A program made the position numbers and the translations under genes. Below, in pieces: positions 51,116 through 58,330 of a stretch of 64,000 nt of DNA. Origin of the DNA: Streptomyces sp. CBMA152 (lineage in GTDB: Bacteria > Actinomycetota > Actinomycetes > Streptomycetales > Streptomycetaceae); the NCBI RefSeq assembly GCF_014596475.1, contig NZ_MECJ01000032.1, positions 62,001-126,000 of the forward strand, written 5' to 3'. The notes beneath the pieces are model-generated. The model searched no databases. It worked only from the letters and a program-made list of their open reading frames with translations, and was not told where the DNA came from. How positions within the stretch are numbered: the stretch's first letter is position 1; the number at the start of each line of letters is the position of its first letter.

Positions 51116-51929
51116 GGCTGTCCTTGAGGTGTCCGTCGGACGTGAGAGGTCCTTCGGAGGCGGCTTGACGTGCGGCGTTGGCCTCCACGGCGGTACGCAG
51201 ATACGTGGCGAGGCCGGGCCGTTGCTGTGACGCGGGCACGACGAGTGCGAAGGCGCGCGGGTCCCGGGCGAAGTCGTCGGCGATGCGCCGATGCATCTCG
51301 GGCGGGCAGGACGTGAACCAGCGCGCGATATGGCGGCGGTGCTCCTCGGCGAGGTCCATGGCCTGCTCCGACTCGGCGGGACGGCCGTCGTCGAATGCGG
51401 CGAGCAGGTCCTCGCGCCACGCCGCCGCCTCGGCCATGATCCGCGCCCAGTCCTCCTTGGTATGGGCCGCGGCACTGGCCATCGACTGCCGGTGGCCGTC
51501 GCTGTCCTGCCACTTGAGCTGCGCCTCGGTGGCGTAACTGAGATCGAAGGCGATCTCCCCGAAGACCTCGAACCGCTCCTGCGGTGTGAGCCGTACGCCG
51601 GTCTGCTGCACGGCCATGGCCTGCTCGGCGACGTCCATCATCCGCCGGAGCTTCCCGATCTGCTCGCTCAGCCGCTTGTGGCGGGCGCGCAGTTGGTCCA
51701 GGGCGTTGGCCTCGGGGTCCTCAAGGATCGTGGTGATCTCGTCGAGGGAGAACCCGAGCTCCCGGTAGAAGAGGATCTGCTGGAGCCGTGCCAGGTCGGC
51801 GTCGCTGTAGAGCCGATAGCCCGCGGGGCTGCGCTCACTGGGTGTGAGCAACCCCGCGGTGTCGTAGTGGTGCAGGGTGCGCACGGTGATCCCGGCGAAC
51901 CCGGAGACCTGGCCGACGGAGTAACTCAT
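51078..51929 (-). CDS. TipA-like MerR-family regulator with TipAS-type domain
   Basis: 283 residues. The N-terminal MerR domain (YSVGQVSGFAGITVRTLHHYDTAGLLTPSERSPAGYRLY) and a linker helix precede a TipAS-type drug-binding domain from about 110: LTPQERFEVFGE, AAHTKEDWARIM, EEHRRHIARWFTSCPPEMHRRI and GLATYLRTAVEANAARQ. TipAL of S. coelicolor binds thiostrepton covalently through a cysteine. Here C208 is kept, but the position seven residues later, which is cysteine in TipA as I recall, is R215. The gene overlaps and precedes the glycosyltransferase. Confidence 0.93.
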   Translation of the reverse strand: MSYSVGQVSGFAGITVRTLHHYDTAGLLTPSERSPAGYRLYSDADLARLQQILFYRELGFSLDEITTILEDPEANALDQLRARHKRLSEQIGKLRRMMDVAEQAMAVQQTGVRLTPQERFEVFGEIAFDLSYATEAQLKWQDSDGHRQSMASAAAHTKEDWARIMAEAAAWREDLLAAFDDGRPAESEQAMDLAEEHRRHIARWFTSCPPEMHRRIADDFARDPRAFALVVPASQQRPGLATYLRTAVEANAARQAASEGPLTSDGHLKDSHEDSDHRCRIVR

Positions 51930-51961
51930 CGCGGTGCCTTTCGTCGTGATCGAGCGTGCTG

Positions 51962-51983
51962 CCTCACGTGACGTGAGGGTCAA
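51962..51983 (-). promoter_or_regulatory. tipA-type promoter and operator
   Basis: The 17-bp palindrome CCTCACGT-C-ACGTGAGG (minus strand 51978-51962) is the tipA operator core and sits right after a TTGACC -35 box (51983-51978), the long 19-bp spacer geometry of MerR-activated promoters. It drives the TipA-like gene and, with it, the glycosyltransferase. TipA autoactivates the same kind of promoter. Confidence 0.85.
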
Positions 51984-52010
51984 GCCGATCACACGACGGC
52001 GTTATGCTTG

Positions 52011-52034
52011 AACCATCACATGGATGTGAAGGTT
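52011..52034 (+). promoter_or_regulatory. MerR-type operator of the second regulator
   Basis: AACCATCACAT-GG-ATGTGAAGGTT matches as a dyad at 10 of 11 positions and follows a TTGAAC-like stretch. It lies about 40 bp before the MerR start, consistent with self-regulation. It is divergent from, and separate from, the tipA-type promoter. Confidence 0.6.
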
Positions 52035-52074
52035 GAGCCGCCCGGAGCCGGGCGACGGGACGTGGGGCGATCGC

Positions 52075-52476
52075 ATGCGTATCGGAGAGTTGTCACAGCG
52101 CACCGGCACGCCCCCTCGGCTGCTGCGGTACTACGAGGAGCAGGGCCTGATCGGCGCCGACCGCACGCCCAACGGCTATCGCGAGTACGACGACTCCAAC
52201 GTGAACCGGGTCCTGCAGATCAGGGGGCTGCTCGACGCGGGGCTGCCCACCAGGATCATCAAGCAGATCCTGCCGTGCCTGGACGAGCCCCTGGCCAACC
52301 ACTTCTCCGACGTGACCCCGGAGATGGTCGCGGGCCTCGAACTCCACCGCGACCGTATGACGGCGCGCATCAACTGCCTGACCCGCAACCGCGACGCGGT
52401 GGCGCACTACCTCGACGCGCTGGGCCCGCGCGGCGACGGGGCCGGGGACACCTCGGCCGACTCGCCCACCCGATAG
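52075..52476 (+). CDS. MerR-family transcriptional regulator
   Basis: 133 residues starting MRIGELSQRTGTPPRLLRYYEEQGLIGADRTPNGYREYDDSNVNRVLQIRGLLDAGLPTRIIKQIL, a MerR helix-turn-helix with coiled-coil region and a short C-terminus with one cysteine (C in IKQILPCLDE). No metal-binding cluster is obvious, so small-molecule or redox sensing is more likely. It is divergent from the TipA-like gene, and its 3' end overlaps the convergent cupin gene by 70 bp. Confidence 0.92.
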   Translation: MRIGELSQRTGTPPRLLRYYEEQGLIGADRTPNGYREYDDSNVNRVLQIRGLLDAGLPTRIIKQILPCLDEPLANHFSDVTPEMVAGLELHRDRMTARINCLTRNRDAVAHYLDALGPRGDGAGDTSADSPTR

Positions 52477-52847
52477 CCCGCCACCGACGGCCAGCGGACG
52501 GTGAGCACCACGGACTCCTCCTCCGCGTACCAGGAGTGGTCCACCCCGCGCCCCCACACGACGTAGTCACCCTGCTCGCTCAACGTCACACTGCGGCCCG
52601 GAAGTTCCACCCGGAAGCGCCCGCTGATCAGCACCAGCAGCGCCGTGCGCTCCTCGCCGGTCACCCATTGCGCCCGCTCGTCGCCGCGCGGGTGGACACC
52701 CCACTTGATCTCGACGGCTTCGCTGTGCCGGGGGTCCCCGGCGTCCTTGAAGTGCCCGAGCAGCCAGCCCCGGTCGAGCGCGGCGTCCTTGCCCGCGTTG
52801 CCCACGTACACATCGGCCACATCAGCCACTTCCACGACTTCGTTCAT
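52407..52847 (-). CDS. Cupin-domain protein
   Basis: 146 residues with one cupin barrel: EIKWGVHPRGDERAQWVTGEERTALLVLISGRFRVELPGRSVTLSEQGDYVVWGRGVDHSWYAEEESVVLTVRWP. The first metal motif is incomplete (one histidine, H52 region), the second keeps H105. It was probably a small metal-binding or sensor cupin. It overlaps the MerR gene by 70 bp on the opposite strand and is not part of the rppA operon. Confidence 0.82.
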   Translation of the reverse strand: MNEVVEVADVADVYVGNAGKDAALDRGWLLGHFKDAGDPRHSEAVEIKWGVHPRGDERAQWVTGEERTALLVLISGRFRVELPGRSVTLSEQGDYVVWGRGVDHSWYAEEESVVLTVRWPSVAGYRVGESAEVSPAPSPRGPSASR

Positions 52848-52891
52848 GGCATGGGAGCCTAATCGGCCGCTGAAGGGAGCCTCCTCGCTCC

Positions 52892-53701
52892 TCAGATCAG
52901 CGTCCTCCCGCCGTCCAGCGGCACGAACGTGCCCGTGACCTTGCTCGCAAGGTCACTGGTCAGCAGGACGACCGCGTCCGCCACGTCCTCCGGCAGGATC
53001 GGCTTGGGCAGCGGGGTGACCTCGGCAGTGTGGGCGATCAGGGTCGCCTGGAACGGGCCCGCGTTGGCATCGGTGGGGACGAAGCCCGGGGCGAGGGTGT
53101 TGACGCGGATGTTATCCGGCGCCAACTCCCTTGCCAGGGACCGGCCTACGGCGTCCTGGGCGCTCTTGGCCGCCGCTATCTCGACGGGTACGGGGTACGG
53201 GTTGTGCGTGGTGGACGCGCCGATGAGGACGATCGAGCCGCCGCCCGCCCGGCGCATCCCGGGGACGACGGCATGGCAGCACGCGAGGGTCGCGTCGAGT
53301 TGGGAGGCGACCGCGTCCCGTACCGAGGCGATGCCGTCGGGGGTGTCGATGAAACACCCTCCCGAAGCCCCGCCCCGCGCCGCCCCGGCCCTCGCGCCGA
53401 TCCGGTCCGTGCCGACCATGACGTTGCAGACCAGGACGTCGATCGGGCCGAGCGCTTCCGTGGCCGTCGCCACCATCGTCCGCACCTGTGCCAGATCGCA
53501 CACGTCGCCCGCGACCGCGATCGCCCGGCTGCCCGACTTCTCGATGTCGGCGACCACGCGCGCGGCGGCCTCGGCGCTGCGGAGGTAGTTGACCGCCACG
53601 GACGCGCCGTGCGCGCCCAGCGCACGGGCGACGGCCGCGCCGATCCCACGGCTCGCACCCGTCACCAGAGCCACCCGGCCCGCCAGCAGTGACGACGACA
53701 T
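52892..53701 (-). CDS. Atypical SDR lacking the catalytic tyrosine
   Basis: 269 residues with a sound nucleotide-binding end: VALVTGASRGIGAAVARALGAHGASVAVNY. The usual catalytic triad is S163 (IGASTTHN), Y-xxx-K; here K179 is present but the tyrosine position is I175 (VEIAAAKSA), and the NAG motif reads VCNVMVG. An unusual Gly/Ala-rich insert (GTDRIGARAGAARGGASGGC) lies before the active site. It may bind NADPH without being a normal oxidoreductase, or use another residue. Divergent from rppA. Confidence 0.88.
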   Translation of the reverse strand: MSSSLLAGRVALVTGASRGIGAAVARALGAHGASVAVNYLRSAEAAARVVADIEKSGSRAIAVAGDVCDLAQVRTMVATATEALGPIDVLVCNVMVGTDRIGARAGAARGGASGGCFIDTPDGIASVRDAVASQLDATLACCHAVVPGMRRAGGGSIVLIGASTTHNPYPVPVEIAAAKSAQDAVGRSLARELAPDNIRVNTLAPGFVPTDANAGPFQATLIAHTAEVTPLPKPILPEDVADAVVLLTSDLASKVTGTFVPLDGGRTLI

Positions 53702-53983
53702 GACGTCTCCCCTCGTATCCCCTTGAAGCACCCCATCACTCGGCGCCCCAAGATCGCACACGTCGGCGCACCCGGGACCCGTCACCGTCGCGGATGCGCC
53801 ACACCGCGCATCCGCGACCGTCAAGCGTCACACGCGCCATCCGAATAACACTTTTGTGTACTTTCAGGGTGATCTGGGATTTCCTGTGGCATAGGCCGGG
53901 GATGATCATCCACGGCTGTCCGGCAGCCCGCCCGCCCCGTGTCACGAGGCCGGTGTCGCCTACCCCTCCAGGATGTTCCGCCC
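53702..53983 (+). promoter_or_regulatory. Intergenic region upstream of rppA
   Basis: This 282-bp spacer should hold the rppA promoter. ACAC-TTTT-GTGT (53848-53859) is a small dyad in its most AT-rich part. No regulator gene for the cluster is adjacent. Confidence 0.45.
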
Positions 53984-55057
53984 ATGGCTGTCTTGTGCCG
54001 ACCTGCCGTCGCCGTGCCCGAGCATGTGATCACCTCCGAGCAGACGCTCGACCTGGTGCGCACCGTGCACGCCGGCCATCCCCAGCTGGCGCTCGCCCTC
54101 CGCCTGATCGAGAACACCGGGGTGGCCAAGCGGCATCTGGTGCAGCCGCTGGAGGAGACCCTGCGCCACCCGGGGTTCGAGGTGCGGAACAAGGTGTACG
54201 AGGCGGAAGCCAAGGCGCGGGTGCCGCAGGTCGTACGGCAGGCGCTGGACACCGCGGAGCTCACGGCACGGGACATCGACCTGATCGTCTATGTGTCGTG
54301 CACCGGGTTCATGATGCCGTCCCTGACGGCCTGGCTGATCAACACCATGGGATTCCGGCCGGAAACGCGTCAGGTACCGATTGCACAGCTCGGCTGTGCC
54401 GCGGGCGGCAGCGCGATCAACCGCGCGCACGACTTCTGCACCGCCTACCCCGACGCCAACGCCCTCGTCGTGGCCTGCGAGTTCTGCTCGCTGAGCTATC
54501 AGCCGACCGACCTGGGCGTCGGCACGCTGCTCTCCAACGGCCTGTTCGGCGACGCCGTGGCCGCCGCCGTGGTGCGCGGCTCGGGCGGCACGGGGATCCA
54601 CCTTGAGCGCAACGGCTCGTATCTGATCCCGCAGACCGAGGACTGGATCGCGTACGCGGTCCGCGAGACCGGGTTCCACTTCCTGCTCGACAAACGCGTC
54701 CCCGGCACGATGGAGTCGCTGGCGCCCGCCCTCGGACGGCTCGCCGACGAACATGGCTGGAACGCGTCGGACCTGGACTTCTACATCGTCCACGCGGGCG
54801 GCCCGCGCATCCTGGACGACCTCTGCAAGTACCTCGGGGTGCCGCCGGAGGCGTTCCGCTTCAGCCGGGCCACGCTCACCGAGTACGGGAACATCGCCAG
54901 CGCCGTCGTCCTCGACGCGCTGGGCCGCCTGTTCGACGAGGGCGGCGCCGAGCACCGGGCCAAGGGCCTGATCGCCGGGTTCGGGCCCGGTATCACCGCC
55001 GAAGTGGCGCTGGGCCACTGGACGTCGACGGCGGCGAAGAAATCCGTAGAGGTATAG
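53984..55057 (+). CDS. rppA: Type III polyketide synthase, 1,3,6,8-tetrahydroxynaphthalene synthase
   Basis: 357 residues. The catalytic cysteine is C138 (QLGCAAGGSAINRAHD), the same number as in S. griseus RppA. Histidine and asparagine of the triad lie in VHAGGPRIL and EYGNIASA. RppA condenses five malonyl-CoA to 1,3,6,8-tetrahydroxynaphthalene, which is oxidised to flaviolin and polymerised to pigment. It heads an operon with a P450, a cupin and a second P450, whose starts are coupled (12-bp gap then overlaps). Confidence 0.97.
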   Translation: MAVLCRPAVAVPEHVITSEQTLDLVRTVHAGHPQLALALRLIENTGVAKRHLVQPLEETLRHPGFEVRNKVYEAEAKARVPQVVRQALDTAELTARDIDLIVYVSCTGFMMPSLTAWLINTMGFRPETRQVPIAQLGCAAGGSAINRAHDFCTAYPDANALVVACEFCSLSYQPTDLGVGTLLSNGLFGDAVAAAVVRGSGGTGIHLERNGSYLIPQTEDWIAYAVRETGFHFLLDKRVPGTMESLAPALGRLADEHGWNASDLDFYIVHAGGPRILDDLCKYLGVPPEAFRFSRATLTEYGNIASAVVLDALGRLFDEGGAEHRAKGLIAGFGPGITAEVALGHWTSTAAKKSVEV

Positions 55058-55069
55058 GAGGACAGGGCC

Positions 55070-56299
55070 GTGGAGGAGAAGACCGTGCAGAACGACGCGA
55101 CCGCGAGTGAGTCGACCGTCCACTTCTGGGCCCCGCCGGATCTGCCCGGCCTGGCCTTCGATCCGCTGCTGCACCGGCTGCTGCACGAGGAACCGGTCGC
55201 CCGCGTCCGGCTCCCCAACGGCGAGGGTCACGCGTGGCTGGCGACGCGGTACGACGACGTACGGTTCGTCTCCGTCGATCCCCGGTTCAGTCGGCAGGCC
55301 GTCATGGGGCGCTCCGTCACCAGGCTGGCCCCGCACTTCATCCCGCTGCCCGGGGCCGTCGGATTCGCCGACCCGCCGGACCACACCCGGATGCGGCGCG
55401 TCGTCGCCAGCGCCTTCACCGCCCGCTCCATGCGCCGGCTGCACGAGCACGCGCAGGGGGTGATGGACGGTCTGCTGGACCGGATGGAACGCAAGGGCGG
55501 CCCGCTCGACCTGGTGGCCCACCTCAACCGGCCCTTCCCGCTCGCCATGGTGTGCGCACTGACGGGCGTGCCCGACGAGGACCAGTCCAAGATGGCGCAC
55601 TGGTCGGACACCATCATCTCCGCAGGACGCGGCCGCGAGGCGAGCGAGCAGGCGAAGGCCGAGATGGCCGCGTACTTCCACGATCTGTTGGCCCTGCGCC
55701 GGACCGAGCCGCGCGAGGACCTGGCGGGCGTGCTGGCCGGGGCCGTCGAGGACGGCACGCTCGACGTGGACGAGGCCGTCGGGCTCGCCGTGCTGATCCA
55801 GATCGGCGGCGCGCACGCGGTGCGCAACAACAGCGCCAACATGGTGTACGCGCTGCTCACCAAGCCCGCACACCTCGCCCGGCTGCGCGCCGAGCCCCAA
55901 CTCCTGCCGCAGGCCGTGGAGGAGCTGCTCCGCTACATCCCTCACCGCAACGCGGTCGGCCTCTCCCGGATCGCCCTTGAGGACGTCGAGGTGGGCGGGG
56001 TGCTCATCCCCGAGGGCGACCCCGTATACGTCTCGTATCTCACCGCCAACCGCGACCCGCAGGTCTTCGCCGACCCCGAGCAGCTCGACTTCGACCGCAC
56101 GCACAACCCGCATGTCGCCTTCGGCCACGGCCCGCACTACTGCCCCGGCGCCACGCTGGCCCGGATGGAGTCCGAGATCCTGCTCCGCTCGCTGTGGGAC
56201 CGCTTCCCGGAGCTGAAGCTGGCCGTGCCGGAGGACGAACTGGTATGGGAGCGCGGGGCGTTGATCCGGGGGCCGAAGGAACTGCCGGTGACCTGGTGA
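55070..56299 (+). CDS. Cytochrome P450, CYP158A-like
   Basis: 409 residues from the GTG at 55070 (GGAGGA upstream). Haem ligand C358 in FGHGPHYCPGA; K-helix ELLRYIP. The I-helix reads IQIGGAHAVRNN, so the usual threonine of the AGxxT motif is A250. CYP158A2 of S. coelicolor, encoded next to its rppA and known to couple flaviolin, also has an alanine there. Position, length and this feature make it the flaviolin-polymerising P450. Confidence 0.93.
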   Translation: MEEKTVQNDATASESTVHFWAPPDLPGLAFDPLLHRLLHEEPVARVRLPNGEGHAWLATRYDDVRFVSVDPRFSRQAVMGRSVTRLAPHFIPLPGAVGFADPPDHTRMRRVVASAFTARSMRRLHEHAQGVMDGLLDRMERKGGPLDLVAHLNRPFPLAMVCALTGVPDEDQSKMAHWSDTIISAGRGREASEQAKAEMAAYFHDLLALRRTEPREDLAGVLAGAVEDGTLDVDEAVGLAVLIQIGGAHAVRNNSANMVYALLTKPAHLARLRAEPQLLPQAVEELLRYIPHRNAVGLSRIALEDVEVGGVLIPEGDPVYVSYLTANRDPQVFADPEQLDFDRTHNPHVAFGHGPHYCPGATLARMESEILLRSLWDRFPELKLAVPEDELVWERGALIRGPKELPVTW

Positions 56300-56342
56300 C
56301 GGATCCGATGAACCGTCAGTGACCATCCGAGAGGAGACAGCC

Positions 56343-56927
56343 GTGGACGACCTCGATCCGTACACCCGCCCCATCGACGGTCTGGTGATCCCGCCCGGCG
56401 GCGGTCGCACGATCCGGACCGCCGCGCAGCAGGTGACCTTCAAGGTCACCGGTACGCACTCGGCCGTCGCCTCCACCTTCGAGGTGGTGGTGCCGCCGGG
56501 CTTCGACGTCGGCGCCCACGCCCACAGCCGCAGCGAGGAGCTGTTCTACCTCCTCGAAGGCGAGCTGGACGTGATGGCGTTCGAGCCGAAGGTGCGGACC
56601 CGCGACGACTGGCGGGAGTGGGAGTCCCGTTCCGGCGAGCGCCACATCCGGGCGACGGCGGGCACGATGATCCTGGTGCCGCCCGGCTGTCCGCACGCCT
56701 TCGCCAACCCGACCGGCCGCCCCGCCCGCATGCTCTTCCAGGCCGCCCCTCCCCCGGACCACGAGCGCTACTTCGAGGAGCTGCTCGAACTCCTCAACAG
56801 CGGCGGCGAGATCGACCCGGCCGCCGTCCAGGAGCTGCGCGTGCGGTACGACATCGAGCAGCTGACCCCCCTGCGGCACACCCCTCCCGTACAAGCGCCG
56901 ACCGTGAACGCGGGGGTCACGTCATGA
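56343..56927 (+). CDS. Cupin-type quinone-forming monooxygenase (MomA-like)
   Basis: 194 residues from the GTG at 56343 (GAGAGGAG upstream). A cupin barrel is visible with metal-site histidines in GAHAHSRSEELFYLLEGEL and GCPHAFANPT. It is the expected companion of RppA: MomA of S. antibioticus and its relatives turn tetrahydroxynaphthalene into flaviolin. Its stop overlaps the second P450 start by four bases. Confidence 0.85.
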   Translation: MDDLDPYTRPIDGLVIPPGGGRTIRTAAQQVTFKVTGTHSAVASTFEVVVPPGFDVGAHAHSRSEELFYLLEGELDVMAFEPKVRTRDDWREWESRSGERHIRATAGTMILVPPGCPHAFANPTGRPARMLFQAAPPPDHERYFEELLELLNSGGEIDPAAVQELRVRYDIEQLTPLRHTPPVQAPTVNAGVTS

Positions 56928-58156
56928 CCGAGGACGTACGCACCGACGCGCCCCGCACCTCCGACGGGGCCACGCCGCACTTCTGGCCGGTGGAGCACCT
57001 GGACGCCCTGGAGTTCGACCCGCTGCTGCACCGGCTGTTGCGGGAGGAGCCGGTCGCGCTCGTCCGGATGCGGTTCGGCGAGGGCAGCGCGTGGCTGGTG
57101 ACGCGGTACCAGGACATCAAGGAGGTCACCTCGGACCCCCGGTTCAGCCGGGCGCTGACCGTCGACCGGCCGGTGACCAGCATGACCCCGCATGTGGTGG
57201 CGCCCGCCGGGGGCATCGGCCGCACCGACCCGCCCGACCACACCCGGCTGCGGCGGCTGCTCGCCCAGACCTTCAACCGCAAGCGGGTCGCGGCGCTGAA
57301 GGTGGAGGCCGAGGCGATCGCCGAGGAGCTGGTCGGCGCCATGCTGGCCCAGGGGTCGCCCGCCGATCTCACCGAGTGCGTGACCGGGCCGATGCCGGAG
57401 CGGGTGATCGGCAAGCTGCTCGGCGTGCCGGAGGACGACCTCGGCCGGCTCCAGGCCTGGCGGGCCGTCATCCTCTCCAGCGATCACTCGCTTGAGGAGA
57501 GCAACGCCGTGAAGGCCGAGATCGCCGGGTACTTCCGGGAGCTGGCGGCGCACCGCGTGGACCACCCCGGCGACGACCTGTTCAGCGAACTGGTCGCGGC
57601 CCGGGCCACCGACGAACTCAGCGCTCCCGAGCTGATCTCGCTGGCCGTGATGATCGTACTGAACGCGCTCGACCAGGTCCGCAACCAGTGCTCCACCATG
57701 GTGTACACCCTGCTCACGCACCCCGACGAGCTGGCGCGGCTGCGGGCGGATCCGGAGCTGCTGCCCATGGCGATCGAGGAGTTGCTGCGGTTCATCCCGC
57801 AGCGCAACGGTGTGGGACTGCCCCGGATCGCGACCGAGGACGTCTGTGTGGGCGATGTGGTGATCCGTGCCGGGGAGGCGGTGTACGTCTCGTATCTCGC
57901 CGCCAACCGCGACCCGGAGGTCTTCACCGAGCCGGACCGGTTCGACCTGTCCCGCGACGAGTCGCCCAACCTCGCGTTCGGCCATGGCGCGCACTACTGC
58001 CTCGGGGCCGCGCTCACCCGGATGCAGTGCGAGGTCATCCTCGCCACGTTGCTGCGTCGCATGCCGGGGTTGCGTCTCGCGGTCGCGCCGGAGCAGGTGC
58101 GGTGGCGCCGGGGGTCGATCAACCGGGGCCCCGAGACGCTGCCGCTCACCTGGTGA
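56924..58156 (+). CDS. Second cytochrome P450 of the rppA operon
   Basis: 410 residues; ATG overlaps the cupin stop. Haem ligand C359 in FGHGAHYCLGA. The I-helix is IVLNALDQVRNQC: the acid-alcohol pair is D250-Q251, so the threonine position is glutamine, different again from the first P450 (alanine). The two P450s align throughout (HFW opening, EFDPLLHRLLREEPVALV, LPLTW/LPVTW endings), so they are paralogues from duplication or transfer. Likely modifies or couples flaviolin; the exact role of the second copy is unknown. Confidence 0.9.
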   Translation: MTEDVRTDAPRTSDGATPHFWPVEHLDALEFDPLLHRLLREEPVALVRMRFGEGSAWLVTRYQDIKEVTSDPRFSRALTVDRPVTSMTPHVVAPAGGIGRTDPPDHTRLRRLLAQTFNRKRVAALKVEAEAIAEELVGAMLAQGSPADLTECVTGPMPERVIGKLLGVPEDDLGRLQAWRAVILSSDHSLEESNAVKAEIAGYFRELAAHRVDHPGDDLFSELVAARATDELSAPELISLAVMIVLNALDQVRNQCSTMVYTLLTHPDELARLRADPELLPMAIEELLRFIPQRNGVGLPRIATEDVCVGDVVIRAGEAVYVSYLAANRDPEVFTEPDRFDLSRDESPNLAFGHGAHYCLGAALTRMQCEVILATLLRRMPGLRLAVAPEQVRWRRGSINRGPETLPLTW

Positions 58157-58164
58157 GGACGGGC

Positions 58165-58190
58165 GACGGGCGGACCGGAGGCCGCCCGTC
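58165..58190. terminator. Terminator of the rppA operon
   Basis: GACGGGCGG (58165-58173) and CCGCCCGTC (58182-58190) form a 9-bp stem with an 8-nt loop, just after the second P450 stop. Confidence 0.75.
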
Positions 58191-58330
58191 CGCGTTGCCT
58201 TCGAGCGGCGTTTTCTGATATCGGGCAATGTCGAACTAAAGTTCATTTGTTCGCAACCACCCGCATCGGCATTCACATCTTCCCCACAAGGAAGACGCAC
58301 AGCGATCGCCGGTACGGAGTGAACACGACG
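58191..58330 (+). promoter_or_regulatory. Promoter region of the penicillin-binding protein gene
   Basis: AT-rich stretch with the dyad GAAC-TAAA-GTTC (58233-58244) followed by another GTTC. This is the likely control region for the gene that starts at 58331; a GTG four codons upstream is also in frame. Confidence 0.45.

Noticed and set aside
53960..56476. An 838-codon frame antisense to rppA and the P450
   Set aside because: Both sense genes have conserved catalytic residues; the antisense protein resembles nothing.
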